Below, one piece after another: positions 17,246 to 26,146 of a stretch of DNA of 58,943 nt (the stretch's first letter is position 1; each line of letters starts with the position of its first letter). A program made the translations under genes and the position numbers. The notes under the pieces are model-generated. The model had not been told where the DNA came from. It saw only the letters and a program-made list of their open reading frames with translations, and ran no database searches. The stretch comes from Bacteroidales bacterium (GTDB lineage: Bacteria > Bacteroidota > Bacteroidia > Bacteroidales > VadinHA17), in assembly GCA_030692905.1 (NCBI GenBank), contig JAUYBT010000144.1, positions 1-58,943 on the forward strand. Reading direction: 5' to 3'.

Positions 17246-18661
17246 ATGCGCGATACCATTATATATAATCAGTTGTGTAAAAATCTGGGGAATATTCCAA
17301 CGGATGATCAATCTGCCGCACTGAAGAAAATAGCCGGATATATTTGTGATAACAATAACGATGTAATTTTTCTCATGACCGGATATGCCGGGACAGGAAA
17401 GACAAGCGTCATCAGTTCAATCGTTAAAACCCTCGATCTGTTAAGGATGCGTTCGGTTCTTCTTGCCCCTACCGGAAGAGCCGCAAAAGTACTTGCATCG
17501 TTTGCCGGCAGACAGGCTTTTACCATTCATAAAAAGATATACAGGCAGAAATCCTCAAAAGATGGTATTGGAAATTTTACACTCGACAGAAACCTTCATA
17601 AGGATACTTTTTTTATTGTAGATGAAGCATCGATGGTATCGAACAGTTCGGGCGACTCATCATTATTTGGCAGCGGCAGACTTCTCGACGACCTGATTGA
17701 ATATGTTTACTCGGGAACCGATTGTAAACTTATCATTGTCGGGGATACTGCCCAGCTTCCTCCTGTCGGGTCGATCGTCAGCCCGGCTCTCGATGCTTCC
17801 GCTCTCGGAGAATACGGATTTGGTCTGATCTCCTGCGAATTGAAACAGGTGGTACGACAGAGCGAGACATCCGGAGTGCTCATGAACGCCACCCGCATTC
17901 GCCTGCAGGTTGCAGAAAATGATCTGGTTCATCCGTCTATTGATTGCATTAACTATAAAGATACTATCAGAATAACAGGAGAGGAGCTTATTGATGAGAT
18001 TTCGGCAGCATATGGAACCTGCGGGATGGAAGGAACAATTATTGTTGTGAATTCAAATAAGCAGGCGAACCGTTATAACCAGGGGATCCGTAACAGGATA
18101 TTCTTCAGGGAGGAGGAGATAAGCTCCGGCGATATGGTGATGGTGGTGAAAAACAATTACTCTATTATTGATGAAGAAGAGGGTGGGATAGGGTTCATCG
18201 CAAACGGAGATATTGCTGAAGTTAAAAAAATCAGAAAATATGAGGAGAGGTACGGGTTCCGTTTTGCAGATATGGTTATGAAGTTTCCTGACTATAATCT
18301 GGAAATTGAGTCGAAGGTGATGATGGATGTTCTCCATCTTGATACACCGGCTTTGCCTTCAGAGAAAAACAAGGAGCTATACCAGAATGTTCTGGCTGAT
18401 TATCTGCATATTAAAGCAAGAAGGAAACAATTTGAAGCCGTAAGGAATGACCCATATTTCAATGCTCTTCAGATTAAATTCGCTTATGCTGTCACTTGTC
18501 ACAAAGCCCAGGGCGGACAGTGGGAGAGGGTCTTCATTGATCAGGGAATGTTCAACAGGAACGAAATTACTATTGACTACCTCCGTTGGTTTTATACAGC
18601 GATGACAAGGTCAACAGATAAGGTTTATCTGGTTAATTTTTCGGAAGAATGGTTTAAATAA
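17246..18661 (+). CDS. RecD-like ATP-dependent DNA helicase
   Basis: Superfamily 1 helicase of 471 residues, similar to the short RecD2-type enzymes without a long N-terminal extension. Walker A is GYAGTGKT (46-53), Walker B FIVDEASM near 120, motif III LIIVGDTAQLPPVG near 170, motif IV/V VTCHKAQGGQWE near 415 and the final WFYTAMTRS. These place it as an ATP-driven 5'-3' translocase for repair or recombination. It stands alone as a transcription unit. Confidence 0.88.
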   Translation: MRDTIIYNQLCKNLGNIPTDDQSAALKKIAGYICDNNNDVIFLMTGYAGTGKTSVISSIVKTLDLLRMRSVLLAPTGRAAKVLASFAGRQAFTIHKKIYRQKSSKDGIGNFTLDRNLHKDTFFIVDEASMVSNSSGDSSLFGSGRLLDDLIEYVYSGTDCKLIIVGDTAQLPPVGSIVSPALDASALGEYGFGLISCELKQVVRQSETSGVLMNATRIRLQVAENDLVHPSIDCINYKDTIRITGEELIDEISAAYGTCGMEGTIIVVNSNKQANRYNQGIRNRIFFREEEISSGDMVMVVKNNYSIIDEEEGGIGFIANGDIAEVKKIRKYEERYGFRFADMVMKFPDYNLEIESKVMMDVLHLDTPALPSEKNKELYQNVLADYLHIKARRKQFEAVRNDPYFNALQIKFAYAVTCHKAQGGQWERVFIDQGMFNRNEITIDYLRWFYTAMTRSTDKVYLVNFSEEWFK

Positions 18662-18743
18662 AAAAAAGTCTTGCTCCCTTCGATCGCTTGCTTGAAGTCT
18701 TGGCCTCCGGACTGTCTTGCGCTTAGCGTTTATCGGAAAGTTT

Positions 18744-19061
18744 TCAAGCCACATTGATTTTTATTTCCTGTCCGTATTTAATAATCTCATTTACAATTGG
18801 ATTAGAAAGATCAAACTCATGTTCTCTGAACGGATGCGGTTCTATCCTGCTGTCAATTTTCCTTCTTAACCTCATTAGTTCCAATTGCATGTCCATCAAA
18901 TTGCTATAATCCTTGAATACTACTGCAATATCAATATCACTATCATCGGTGTAATTCCCTTTTGCATAAGAGCCAAAAAGAATAATGCGGATATAATTAT
19001 AGTTTGCTTTTACAGCACTTGCATATCTTTGAGCGATAATTAAAGCATCTTTTTTATCCAC
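18744..19061 (-). CDS. MNT-type minimal nucleotidyltransferase
   Basis: A 105-residue Pol-beta-fold nucleotidyltransferase with the signature LFGSYAKGNYTDDSDIDIAVV (GS and DxD metal ligands). The start is GTG at 19061. Such proteins usually pair with a HEPN protein; in known toxin-antitoxin pairs the MNT AMPylates the HEPN RNase. No HEPN gene is found on either side: upstream lies only a short broken frame. It may be the surviving half of such a pair or a solitary enzyme. Confidence 0.8.
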   Translation of the reverse strand: MDKKDALIIAQRYASAVKANYNYIRIILFGSYAKGNYTDDSDIDIAVVFKDYSNLMDMQLELMRLRRKIDSRIEPHPFREHEFDLSNPIVNEIIKYGQEIKINVA

Positions 19062-19475
19062 GATCTGATCTTATTAATTTTTTCAATCCAATCTTTTGTG
19101 AAATCAACGGTACAAATGTTTGATAACTTTATCTACTTCAATATGAATGTTTTCGTCATTCATTGTCATTAATTTAGCCAAATATACAAATTTTAAAGTA
19201 TTTTCAGCTGTAACTGATCAGCAAGCTGTAATTAAGTTTTGAAAACTGCATACACAAGAATGTATCGAAATACTTTCAATGTTTCAGGGCATAATTAATC
19301 GTTACAAAACCACTGGCAGCTTATCAAAATGACAAGCAGTTCTAATGTTACGAACAGTTAAGAATGACACAGGATGGCAACTTTCATTTTTAAAAGCAGT
19401 TTAAAAACAATAAATCCGGTTACAAATAAATATAATCTGGGATTTTTAGTATCTTAGTATAATAAAATTAAATCT
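19062..19475. other. AT-rich gap without a recognisable gene
   Basis: No frame in this stretch gave protein-like text longer than about 20 residues. TATCTTAG near 19449 resembles a -7 element for the next gene. It begins the low-complexity accessory stretch. Confidence 0.5.
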
Positions 19476-19715
19476 ATGTCAGCAAATCAAAAAAATCAAC
19501 TCTACTTCGGTGATAACCTTCAAAAAATGAAAAATAAAACCTTAATAATTCTATTATCATTTTTAGCAGTTTCAATATGCTTAATAATGATAGTGTTGCT
19601 CTTTTACTCAGTTGCACCCAGATTCTTGATAATATTATCATTTACGATTGGTACCATAACTGGAGTTTGTATAGCCACATTAATCTATAATCTTGTAAAA
19701 AAGATTAAAAATTAG
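19476..19715 (+). CDS. Small two-TM membrane protein with a methyltransferase-like N-terminus
   Basis: The frame codes 79 residues. From Met18 (19527) the text is MKNKTLIILLSFLAVS followed by two hydrophobic segments and a basic tail, a small inner-membrane protein. The preceding 17 residues, MSANQKNQLYFGDNLQ, resemble the opening of type III or other site-specific DNA methyltransferases (x-LYFGDNLxIL). The real start may therefore be 19527, with the first part a leftover. It ends four bases before the lipoprotein gene, so both are probably cotranscribed. Function unknown. Confidence 0.55.
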   Translation: MSANQKNQLYFGDNLQKMKNKTLIILLSFLAVSICLIMIVLLFYSVAPRFLIILSFTIGTITGVCIATLIYNLVKKIKN

Positions 19716-19719
19716 AAAA

Positions 19720-20277
19720 ATGAAAAAACTATTATTCTTAATTATTATCGTGTTCCTTTTTTCTTGTGGACAAACATTTTCCTTTTTAATAAAAAAACAT
19801 TTGAATTCTCGCTTTACAAATATTGAAATCGTGAGTATAGAAAAAGACTCTGCAAATTTAAATGATTTATTTAACCGGAGTCTTGAAATGAGAATTTTGA
19901 CTTCAACTACAGGTCGCGATGTTGCTCAGAGCGGACTTGAATGGGTACAAGGTAAAAAAAACAAAGCGGAACACCTTTCATATTGTGAGGAAATTTTAAA
20001 AAATACTTCGGATAGATTAGCAGGTTTTGAGGAAGCAGTTGACTCCAAAACAGAATCTTGTTTTCTCGTCACATATAGGTACGCAACAGGAGATGGTAAG
20101 AAAATTGAAAAGCAAGAGTATTTTAGTGTAGATAAAAAAAAATACATACAAGGTAATTATGCTTCTCGACCTGTTAATAAACAAGAATATCTCAGGTCAA
20201 TTGACTATGATAAAATATTGGATTCATATTTAACCGCATATAAGAGTTTTTTTGAGGATAAGTCTTTTGAAATGTAA
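19720..20277 (+). CDS. Hypothetical lipoprotein
   Basis: A 185-residue protein starting MKKLLFLIIIVFLFSCG, a lipoprotein signal with the lipidated Cys at 16. The mature part is mixed charge, with no transmembrane segment and no motif I recognise. It follows the small membrane protein gene by four bases. Base composition is as AT-rich as its neighbours. I do not recognise the family. Confidence 0.6.
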   Translation: MKKLLFLIIIVFLFSCGQTFSFLIKKHLNSRFTNIEIVSIEKDSANLNDLFNRSLEMRILTSTTGRDVAQSGLEWVQGKKNKAEHLSYCEEILKNTSDRLAGFEEAVDSKTESCFLVTYRYATGDGKKIEKQEYFSVDKKKYIQGNYASRPVNKQEYLRSIDYDKILDSYLTAYKSFFEDKSFEM

Positions 20278-20789
20278 TCCGGTTCATAATCAATTCCAAA
20301 ATTAGATGTAATAGATTTATTAGAACTAAATTCCTCACACATCTCATACTTTGCCAGTTCAGAGTTGAGGAAGTCAATAAAGAAGCGGCATCTCCATAAA
20401 TCAATTTTATACTAACAAATTACTCACATAATTTGTTAGAAACTATTCTATTTATAAATTCAATATCAGAATTATGTATTTCAATATCAATGAGTGATAT
20501 ATGAATAGATTTAATTAAAACTGATAATTAGAGATATGATTCAGATACCTTAAATTACTGAAATAAGGAATACCAGATATTAGATTTTGTCAATTTCAAT
20601 TCATTTCTAATAAAATCTTCAGATTATAATTATCTGCTATTAATTGATTAACAAAATTAATGTTAAAAGATTAGCACTAAAATCGTCTAAGCAGCTGAAT
20701 ATCAGACATCAACAAAATAGTTAATAACTATATTATCAAATGTTAATAAAGTTAAAAAGTAACTCTTGCAATGGGAATGGAGTGTGTTT
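20278..20789. other. AT-rich gap, no gene seen
   Basis: Very AT-rich sequence with no convincing coding frame. It leads into the structured RNA candidate. Confidence 0.5.
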
Positions 20790-20990
20790 AATTTTACAGA
20801 AGTTCATTGAAAAGAAAATGGGATGCTTGAACATCCCAAATTAAAAGGTTCATTTGAGTGAGGTTCTTTACCTTTTATCACAATTTCGGGGCTCCCTTCC
20901 AAAAGGAACCCGAGATCATCGGCGAGTAGCTGAACAGAGTCCAATTCTGTTTACCTTTATGAGGGAGATAAACATCTCCCTCTTTTTTTT
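20790..20990 (+). ncRNA. Candidate structured non-coding RNA
   Basis: A block with no coding signal but several pairing elements ends at a strong terminator. The 5' ACAGAAGTTCA (20796-20806) can pair with TGAAC (20931-20935) plus TTCTGT (20945-20950), enclosing a TGGGATG/CATCCCA hairpin (20819-20838) and a CGGG...TTCC-AAAA-GGAA...CCCG hairpin (20887-20912). Size (about 190 nt) and closed-rod form would suit a 6S-type or other housekeeping RNA, but I recognise no family signature. It is more GC-rich than the sequence around it. Confidence 0.35.
20961..20990 (+). terminator. Strong intrinsic terminator
   Basis: GAGGGAGAT and ATCTCCCTC form a perfect 9-bp stem with loop AAAC, followed by eight T. 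The nearest plus-strand gene ends 680 bases upstream, so it more likely ends an RNA gene. Confidence 0.85.
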
Positions 20991-21155
20991 CTTATATCAA
21001 AGATATCCCTTAGTCAAGAAGGACACAAGGACAAAATTTACTCAGTTATCAACATTTTTTGTGTTATTAACATACTACCAATTAATGTGATATTGGTTTT
21101 TATTAACACTTTTAGTACTTTTCAACTATTCCCTAAGATGTCATTTTTATTAGGA

Positions 21156-21305
21156 TTACTCTTTCCTTTTCTTGAAAAAAAAAGTATAATCCGCACCATA
21201 TCTATTTTTTATTTGATCAACCATATCATAACCATATGCTGACATAAAGTTTAAAAATTCTGTTGACTCAGTAAACTTAATCTCGGTGCCAGAAATATTC
21301 TTATA
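21156..21305 (-). pseudogene. C-terminal fragment of an unrecognised small protein
   Basis: The minus strand reads KFTESTEFLNFMSAYGYDMV and then NRYGADYTFFFKKRKE to a stop at 21156. The text is protein-like, but a stop lies just upstream of ISGTEIKF and no start is present, so this is a leftover of a longer gene. Family unknown. Confidence 0.4.
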
Positions 21306-21375
21306 CTATGCAAGTAAAAAATCCGGACTTTTGATTAGGTTTTTGTTAACTTAGCAGTACTCAAATGTTTGAATT

Positions 21376-21831
21376 ATGGATGCTCTTAAAATTGCTGAAT
21401 TAAAGGATAGTATTTTATGCTATCTACTAGAACGTTACAATGAGAAGTTTTTATTGCAAAAAATATATCATGATCTTAATCCTGAAAGTGTACCGATAGA
21501 GGTTGTAAATGATTGCTTAGATGATTTGGTTCAAGATAATTTAGTAAGTTGCTTTGATATGACAGGAGGTAGAAATCTGTACAATACAAAAGAACAGGGT
21601 GAAAGAAGATTGCGAGAGGGGGGGTATAATAAACTTTTGGAAATAGAATTAGGAAAAGATGAACAGATTAAAGAAGATACTCAAAAATATAGAAATAAAA
21701 CTGATTTAGAAATTGCAAATTTAAAGGCTAGTTTAAAACATTATAAGTATACAAGACGTATATCAATTTGGGCAATTATAATAAGTGTTATATCTATTAT
21801 GGTTTCAATATTTTTAAAATATTATTCATAA
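21376..21831 (+). CDS. Winged-helix protein with C-terminal membrane anchor
   Basis: A 151-residue protein. Residues 1-80 look like a winged-helix domain (helices LKDSILCYLLERY and VVNDCLDDLVQDNLVSCF, then a short wing ending YNTKEQGERRL). Residues 85-122 are charged and probably coiled, and 126-148 (RISIWAIIISVISIMVSIFL) is a single membrane segment. No known family. It lies 10 bases before the YjbQ gene. Its AT content is high. Confidence 0.6.
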   Translation: MDALKIAELKDSILCYLLERYNEKFLLQKIYHDLNPESVPIEVVNDCLDDLVQDNLVSCFDMTGGRNLYNTKEQGERRLREGGYNKLLEIELGKDEQIKEDTQKYRNKTDLEIANLKASLKHYKYTRRISIWAIIISVISIMVSIFLKYYS

Positions 21832-21841
21832 CCTATTCAAT

Positions 21842-22258
21842 ATGAGATCCTATCGCAAAGAACTCTGGTTTGAAACATCAACCCGCAGGGCATTTCTTAA
21901 TATCACCGGACAAGTAGAAAAATGCCTTAATGAAAGTGGTATTCAGCAAGGTTTGATACTCATAAATGCAATGCACATAACTGCAAGTGTTTTTATTAAT
22001 GATGATGAATCGGGTTTGCATCATGATTTTGAAGTATGGCTGGAAAAACTTGCTCCCGAAAAACCTTATTCTCAATACAAACATAACGGATTTGAGGATA
22101 ACGCCGATGCTCATATCAAAAGAACAATAATGGGTAGGGAAGTAGTCGTTGCTGTCACCGGGGGAAAACTTGACTTTGGCCCATGGGAACAGATATTTTA
22201 TGGGGAGTTTGACGGTAAAAGACGTAAAAGGGTGCTTGTTAAGATTATTGGAGAATAA
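21842..22258 (+). CDS. YjbQ / UPF0047 family protein
   Basis: A 138-residue YjbQ-family protein; E. coli YjbQ has weak thiamine-phosphate synthase activity, though its main role is unsettled. The conserved His/Glu motif HITASVFINDDE (46-57) and the metal-site region HHDFEVWLEKLAP (60-72) and DNADAHIKR (about 86-94) are intact. Length is normal. It follows the winged-helix gene by 10 bases and precedes the transposase. Confidence 0.88.
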   Translation: MRSYRKELWFETSTRRAFLNITGQVEKCLNESGIQQGLILINAMHITASVFINDDESGLHHDFEVWLEKLAPEKPYSQYKHNGFEDNADAHIKRTIMGREVVVAVTGGKLDFGPWEQIFYGEFDGKRRKRVLVKIIGE

Positions 22259-22342
22259 ACTCCCGGGATTTATGCCGGTTTTTCTTGCCTTTTCTGTAAG
22301 ATTTCATAATATGTCTAATTTTACGGATAAATGGTTCAGATG

Positions 22343-22900
22343 ATGTCCAAATACCAAAATAAATATCGGAATGAATCTGCCAGATTACAGTCATGGGATT
22401 ATAGTGCTGATGCTGCTTATTTTATTACTATTTGCACTAATGGCAGAGAATATTATTTTGGCGAAATTCTGGAATCAAAGCAAATGAAATTGTCTGAAAT
22501 TGGCCAACATGTGCACAAATGCTGGTCAGACATTCCATCCCATTTCCCATTTGTAATATTGGACGCATTTATTGTGATGCCGGATCATATTCATGGAATT
22601 ATTATCATAAATAAACAAAATATTAATGGCGATATGGTAGGGACGCAAAATGTAGGGACGCAAAATGTTGCGTCCCTACTACCGGTACAAATCAAAAATA
22701 AATTTGGACCGCAATCGCAAAATCTGGCATCAATAATCCGTGGATTTAAAATTGGAATAACCAAATATGCCAGAATGAACAAAATTGATTTTTGTTGGCA
22801 ATCCCGTTATCATGATCATATTATCAGAAATGAAATAGAATTAGAACGGATTAGAAAATATATCACTACAAATGCTATGAATTGGGGAAATGATGGTTGA
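22343..22900 (+). mobile_element. REP-associated tyrosine transposase (RAYT, Y1/HUH)
   Basis: A 185-residue single-domain HUH transposase of the IS200-like RAYT group. The metal-binding motif is MPDHIHGIII (H-x-H) and the nucleophilic Tyr is probably in the helix KIGITKYARM; the closing SRYHDHIIRNEIELERI is typical. I chose ATG 22343 (MSKYQNKYR), the usual family start, over 22331. A tandem GTAGGGACGCAAAAT pair and a palindrome lie inside the frame at 22637-22679 and are read as the low-complexity segment VGTQNVGTQNVAS, without breaking it. Another copy follows the stop. No IS ends or second gene are seen. Confidence 0.85.
22637..22679. repeat. REP-like palindrome with a tandem half-copy inside the RAYT gene
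   Basis: GTAGGGACGCAAAAT occurs twice in tandem (22637-22651, 22652-22666) and the second copy pairs with TTGCGTCCCTAC to form a 28-base palindrome with 12-bp arms and a 4-nt loop (22652-22679). The insertion keeps the reading frame. Confidence 0.85.
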
Positions 22901-22906
22901 ATCCAA

Positions 22907-22934
22907 GTAGGGACGCAAAATATTTCGTCTCTAC
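22907..22934. repeat. REP-like palindrome after the RAYT gene
   Basis: GTAGGGACGCAAA and TTTCGTCTCTAC form an imperfect palindrome (two mismatches) of the same length and head as the copy inside the gene, starting seven bases after the stop codon. Confidence 0.75.
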
Positions 22935-22955
22935 TCTACTCATACCGCATACCGT

Positions 22956-24695
22956 TTAAACCAGTCTCATATCCTTAATAATATCATTAATTCTATTATC
23001 AAGTACGATTTCTGTTTCCTCAAATTTGTCAACTGATTTAAGTGTAGAATTTACACTAAAATAAAATTTGATTTTAGGTTCGGTACCGGAAGGCCTTACT
23101 GAGATCTTTGATCCATCTTCGAGGAAGAACTGAAGGACATCAGATTTTGTCAGATCGATAATTGTTTTTGAACCCTTCAGAATATCATACGAAATTTGCT
23201 TTTCATAGTCGTTTATTTTTATTACTCTGCTGTTGTTGATCTTTTCCGGAGGATTGTTCCTGTAACCGGTCATCATCGCTTTGATCTCATCAGCACCCTC
23301 TTTCCCTTTCCTGACAATATTTATAAGTTTTTCCTTGTAAAAACCAAACTGTACATAGATATCGAGTAAAAGCTCAAAAAGAGACATCCCTTTGCTTTTT
23401 GACCATGCAGTAGCTTCAGCTACAAGTGCACATGAGGCAACGGCATCTTTATCCCTCACATAATCTCCGGGTAAAAAACCGTAACTCTCTTCTCCACCCC
23501 CGATGTATTTTTTGCTTCTTTCATTTTTTCTTATTAACTCAGCAAAAAATTTAAATCCTGTTAAAACATTGAAATACTCAACGTTGTAACCTTCAGCTAT
23601 CCTTTCGATAAGATCGGACGTAACTATAGTTTTAATAATATATTCGTTTCCCCTGTACTTTTTTCTCTCCTTAAATTGCGAGAGGATGTACCATACAAGT
23701 AAGACCCCGGTCTGATTTCCATTAAGAAGGATGAATTCATCTTTCCTGTCTTTAACTGCAATACCGAGTCTGTCTGCATCAGGATCAGTAGCCATTACCA
23801 GTTCGGCACCTGTTTCAACAGCTTTTTTAATAGCCATCTTAAGTGCATCAGGTTCTTCAGGATTTGGAGATTTAACTGTAGGAAAGTTGCCATCTATTTT
23901 ATCCTGTTCCGGTACACTGATAATGTTTTTAAATCCGTACATTTTCAAAGCCGGTGGAACCATTGTTATACCTGCCCCATGAATAGGAGTATAGACAATC
24001 CCGATATCACTGAACTTATCAATAATTTCCGGATTAAGGCTCATTTTATGGACCTCTTTAAGGAACAGGTCATCAGTCTCTTTGCCAAGGATTTTTATTT
24101 TTTCTTTTTTGCCATCAAACCGGATTTCATTAACTGATGAAATCTTTCGCACTTCGTTAATTATACCTTCATCATGAGGAGCTACCACCTGTCCTCCGTC
24201 GTTCCAGTAAGCTTTGTATCCGTTATATTCCGGTGGGTTATGCGAGGCGGTTATTACAACACCACTCTGGCATTTGTAGTAACGGATTGCAAAGGAGAGC
24301 TCCGGTGTAGGACGCAAAGATTCAAAGAGATAAACATAAAATCCGTTAGCAGAGAAGATATTTGCCGTTGTTTCGGCAAAGTAGCGGCTGTTGTTGCGGC
24401 AATCGTATGCTATGGCTACACTTATTCCGGAATTTTCACACTGTTTAACAATATAATTCGACAAACCCTGGGTTGCCATTCCCAGTGTGTAGATATTCAT
24501 CCTGTTTGTTCCGGAACCCATAATACCTCTTAAACCACCGGTGCCAAATTCAAGGTCCTGGTAAAATGCATCAATAAGTTTCTTTTCATCATTATCAAGC
24601 ATTTCACGAACCTCTTTGCGGGTTTCATCATTGAACTCTTCTCCTAACCAGCTTCCGGCCTTTATTCTGATCTGGTCAATAGATAACATATTCAT
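22956..24695 (-). CDS. Phospho-sugar mutase (phosphoglucomutase/phosphomannomutase)
   Basis: Alpha-D-phosphohexomutase of 579 residues, interconverting hexose 1- and 6-phosphates. The active-site Ser is in TASHNPPEYNG near 150; the Mg loop is DPDADRLG near 306; the sugar loop is GGGEESYGF near 400; the phosphate loop is RPSGTEPK near 536. The long form with GYKAYWNDGGQ is usually phosphoglucomutase in Bacteroidota. It closes a leftward cluster, 4 bases after rfbD, and would provide glucose 1-phosphate to RfbA. Confidence 0.92.
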   Translation of the reverse strand: MNMLSIDQIRIKAGSWLGEEFNDETRKEVREMLDNDEKKLIDAFYQDLEFGTGGLRGIMGSGTNRMNIYTLGMATQGLSNYIVKQCENSGISVAIAYDCRNNSRYFAETTANIFSANGFYVYLFESLRPTPELSFAIRYYKCQSGVVITASHNPPEYNGYKAYWNDGGQVVAPHDEGIINEVRKISSVNEIRFDGKKEKIKILGKETDDLFLKEVHKMSLNPEIIDKFSDIGIVYTPIHGAGITMVPPALKMYGFKNIISVPEQDKIDGNFPTVKSPNPEEPDALKMAIKKAVETGAELVMATDPDADRLGIAVKDRKDEFILLNGNQTGVLLVWYILSQFKERKKYRGNEYIIKTIVTSDLIERIAEGYNVEYFNVLTGFKFFAELIRKNERSKKYIGGGEESYGFLPGDYVRDKDAVASCALVAEATAWSKSKGMSLFELLLDIYVQFGFYKEKLINIVRKGKEGADEIKAMMTGYRNNPPEKINNSRVIKINDYEKQISYDILKGSKTIIDLTKSDVLQFFLEDGSKISVRPSGTEPKIKFYFSVNSTLKSVDKFEETEIVLDNRINDIIKDMRLV

Positions 24696-24699
24696 CAGA

Positions 24700-25566
24700 T
24701 TAATTCAACAGTTTCATGCATCTTTTTAAGCCGGTCCTCCAATGAGGGATTGAAAGATTGTAATTATCTTTTATTTTGCTTTTATCCATTACTGAATAAG
24801 CGGGTCTTTCAGCGGCTAATTGATAATCCTTTGTAAGAACCGGATTTACCTGGCAGGTCAGACCGGCTTCCTGAATAATTTCCACAGCAAAATCATACCA
24901 TGTGCAAACACCTTCATTCGAATAATTATAAATACCGGCATTCATGGCAATCTGGTTTCGTATTACTCCGGATATAATGCTCATGATTGCTTCTGCGAGG
25001 TCAGCGGCATAAGTTGGTGTCCCAGTCTGATCATTCACGACTCTTAATGACTCCTTCTCCTTAGCATGTCTGATAATGGTTTTGACAAAATTATTTCCGA
25101 ATGATGAATATAGCCATGATGTCCTGATGATCATTGACCCCTGATGAAGCAGAGCATATTTTTCACCAGCCAGTTTTGATCTGCCATAAGCTGATAATGG
25201 ATTTGCAGGAGAATACTCATTATACGGGACATTTGATTTCCCATCATAAATATAGTCGGATGAGATATGAATAAACCTGCACTCGGATCCCCTGATAACC
25301 TCTGTTATATTTTTAACAGCTGTCCCGTTTATGAGCATAGCAATGTCGGGCTCACTTTCCGCTTTGTCTACTAGGTTATAAGCAGCACAGTTAATTATCC
25401 AGTCAGGTCTGGATTTTTTAATGAAATCTTCGGTTTGTTCCGGGTTGGTGATATCAAGCGTATCGATATCAGTAAAAATGAAATGGTACCCGTAAAAGTT
25501 CTTTGAAACAACTTTCAACTCGTTCCCAAGTTGCCCGTTAGCTCCGGTGATTAAGATTATTGCCAT
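24700..25566 (-). CDS. rfbD: dTDP-4-dehydrorhamnose reductase
   Basis: Short-chain dehydrogenase of 288 residues that reduces dTDP-4-keto-rhamnose to dTDP-L-rhamnose. The NAD(P) motif is GANGQLG (8-14); the catalytic pair is Tyr127 and Lys131 (YGRSK). ISSDYIYDG near 101-109 is the usual Ser region. Length fits. It lies between rfbC and the mutase gene. Confidence 0.94.
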   Translation of the reverse strand: MAIILITGANGQLGNELKVVSKNFYGYHFIFTDIDTLDITNPEQTEDFIKKSRPDWIINCAAYNLVDKAESEPDIAMLINGTAVKNITEVIRGSECRFIHISSDYIYDGKSNVPYNEYSPANPLSAYGRSKLAGEKYALLHQGSMIIRTSWLYSSFGNNFVKTIIRHAKEKESLRVVNDQTGTPTYAADLAEAIMSIISGVIRNQIAMNAGIYNYSNEGVCTWYDFAVEIIQEAGLTCQVNPVLTKDYQLAAERPAYSVMDKSKIKDNYNLSIPHWRTGLKRCMKLLN

Positions 25567-25584
25567 AATTAATTTCTTTCGGTT

Positions 25585-26133
25585 TTAGAAGTTGTATTCT
25601 GCATCTTTCAGACAAGGATGTTTTAAATCTTTTTCACTGATTACCGGAACTGTAGAACCTGTTTTCCAGTTAATATCCAGGGCAGGATCATTTAAGAATA
25701 TTCCTCTTTCATACAGATGATTATAGACATTATCACACTTGTACTGAATGATGGCAATATCGCTGAGAACTGAAAATCCGTGAGCAAAGCCCCTGGGTAT
25801 TAAAACCTGATCTTTGGTTTCAAAATCAAGCTCAATACCAAACCATTTTCCAAAAGTCAGAGAGTCCTTCCGGATATCAAGAGCCACATCAAAAATCTTT
25901 CCTTCGATAACTCTTATAAGTTTTGCCTGATCGTAGGGACTCAACTGGTAATGCAGACCTCTTATTACACCTTTCGAGGATTTTGATTCATTATCCTGTG
26001 CAGGAGAAAATGAGATCCCGGCATTCTTAAAGGCAACCTGATTAAAGCTTTCGAAAAAGTAGCCCCGGCTATCCGAATGGATAGTGGGTTTAATTACCAT
26101 AAGTCCTTTAAATCCTGTTTCAATAATTTTCAT
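25585..26133 (-). CDS. rfbC: dTDP-4-dehydrorhamnose 3,5-epimerase
   Basis: Cupin-fold epimerase of 182 residues. Family motifs: SRGYFFESFN (23-32), the catalytic His region GVIRGLHYQ (55-63) and IPRGFAHGFSVLS near 112-124. It sits 13 bases after rfbA and 18 bases before rfbD in the leftward cluster. Confidence 0.95.
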   Translation of the reverse strand: MKIIETGFKGLMVIKPTIHSDSRGYFFESFNQVAFKNAGISFSPAQDNESKSSKGVIRGLHYQLSPYDQAKLIRVIEGKIFDVALDIRKDSLTFGKWFGIELDFETKDQVLIPRGFAHGFSVLSDIAIIQYKCDNVYNHLYERGIFLNDPALDINWKTGSTVPVISEKDLKHPCLKDAEYNF

Positions 26134-26146
26134 TTCTTACAAATAC

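Noticed and set aside
20854..21090. Plus-strand 78-residue frame across the terminator near 20.97 kb
   Set aside because: It reads through the RNA candidate and the T-run and has low-complexity text, so it is unlikely to be translated.
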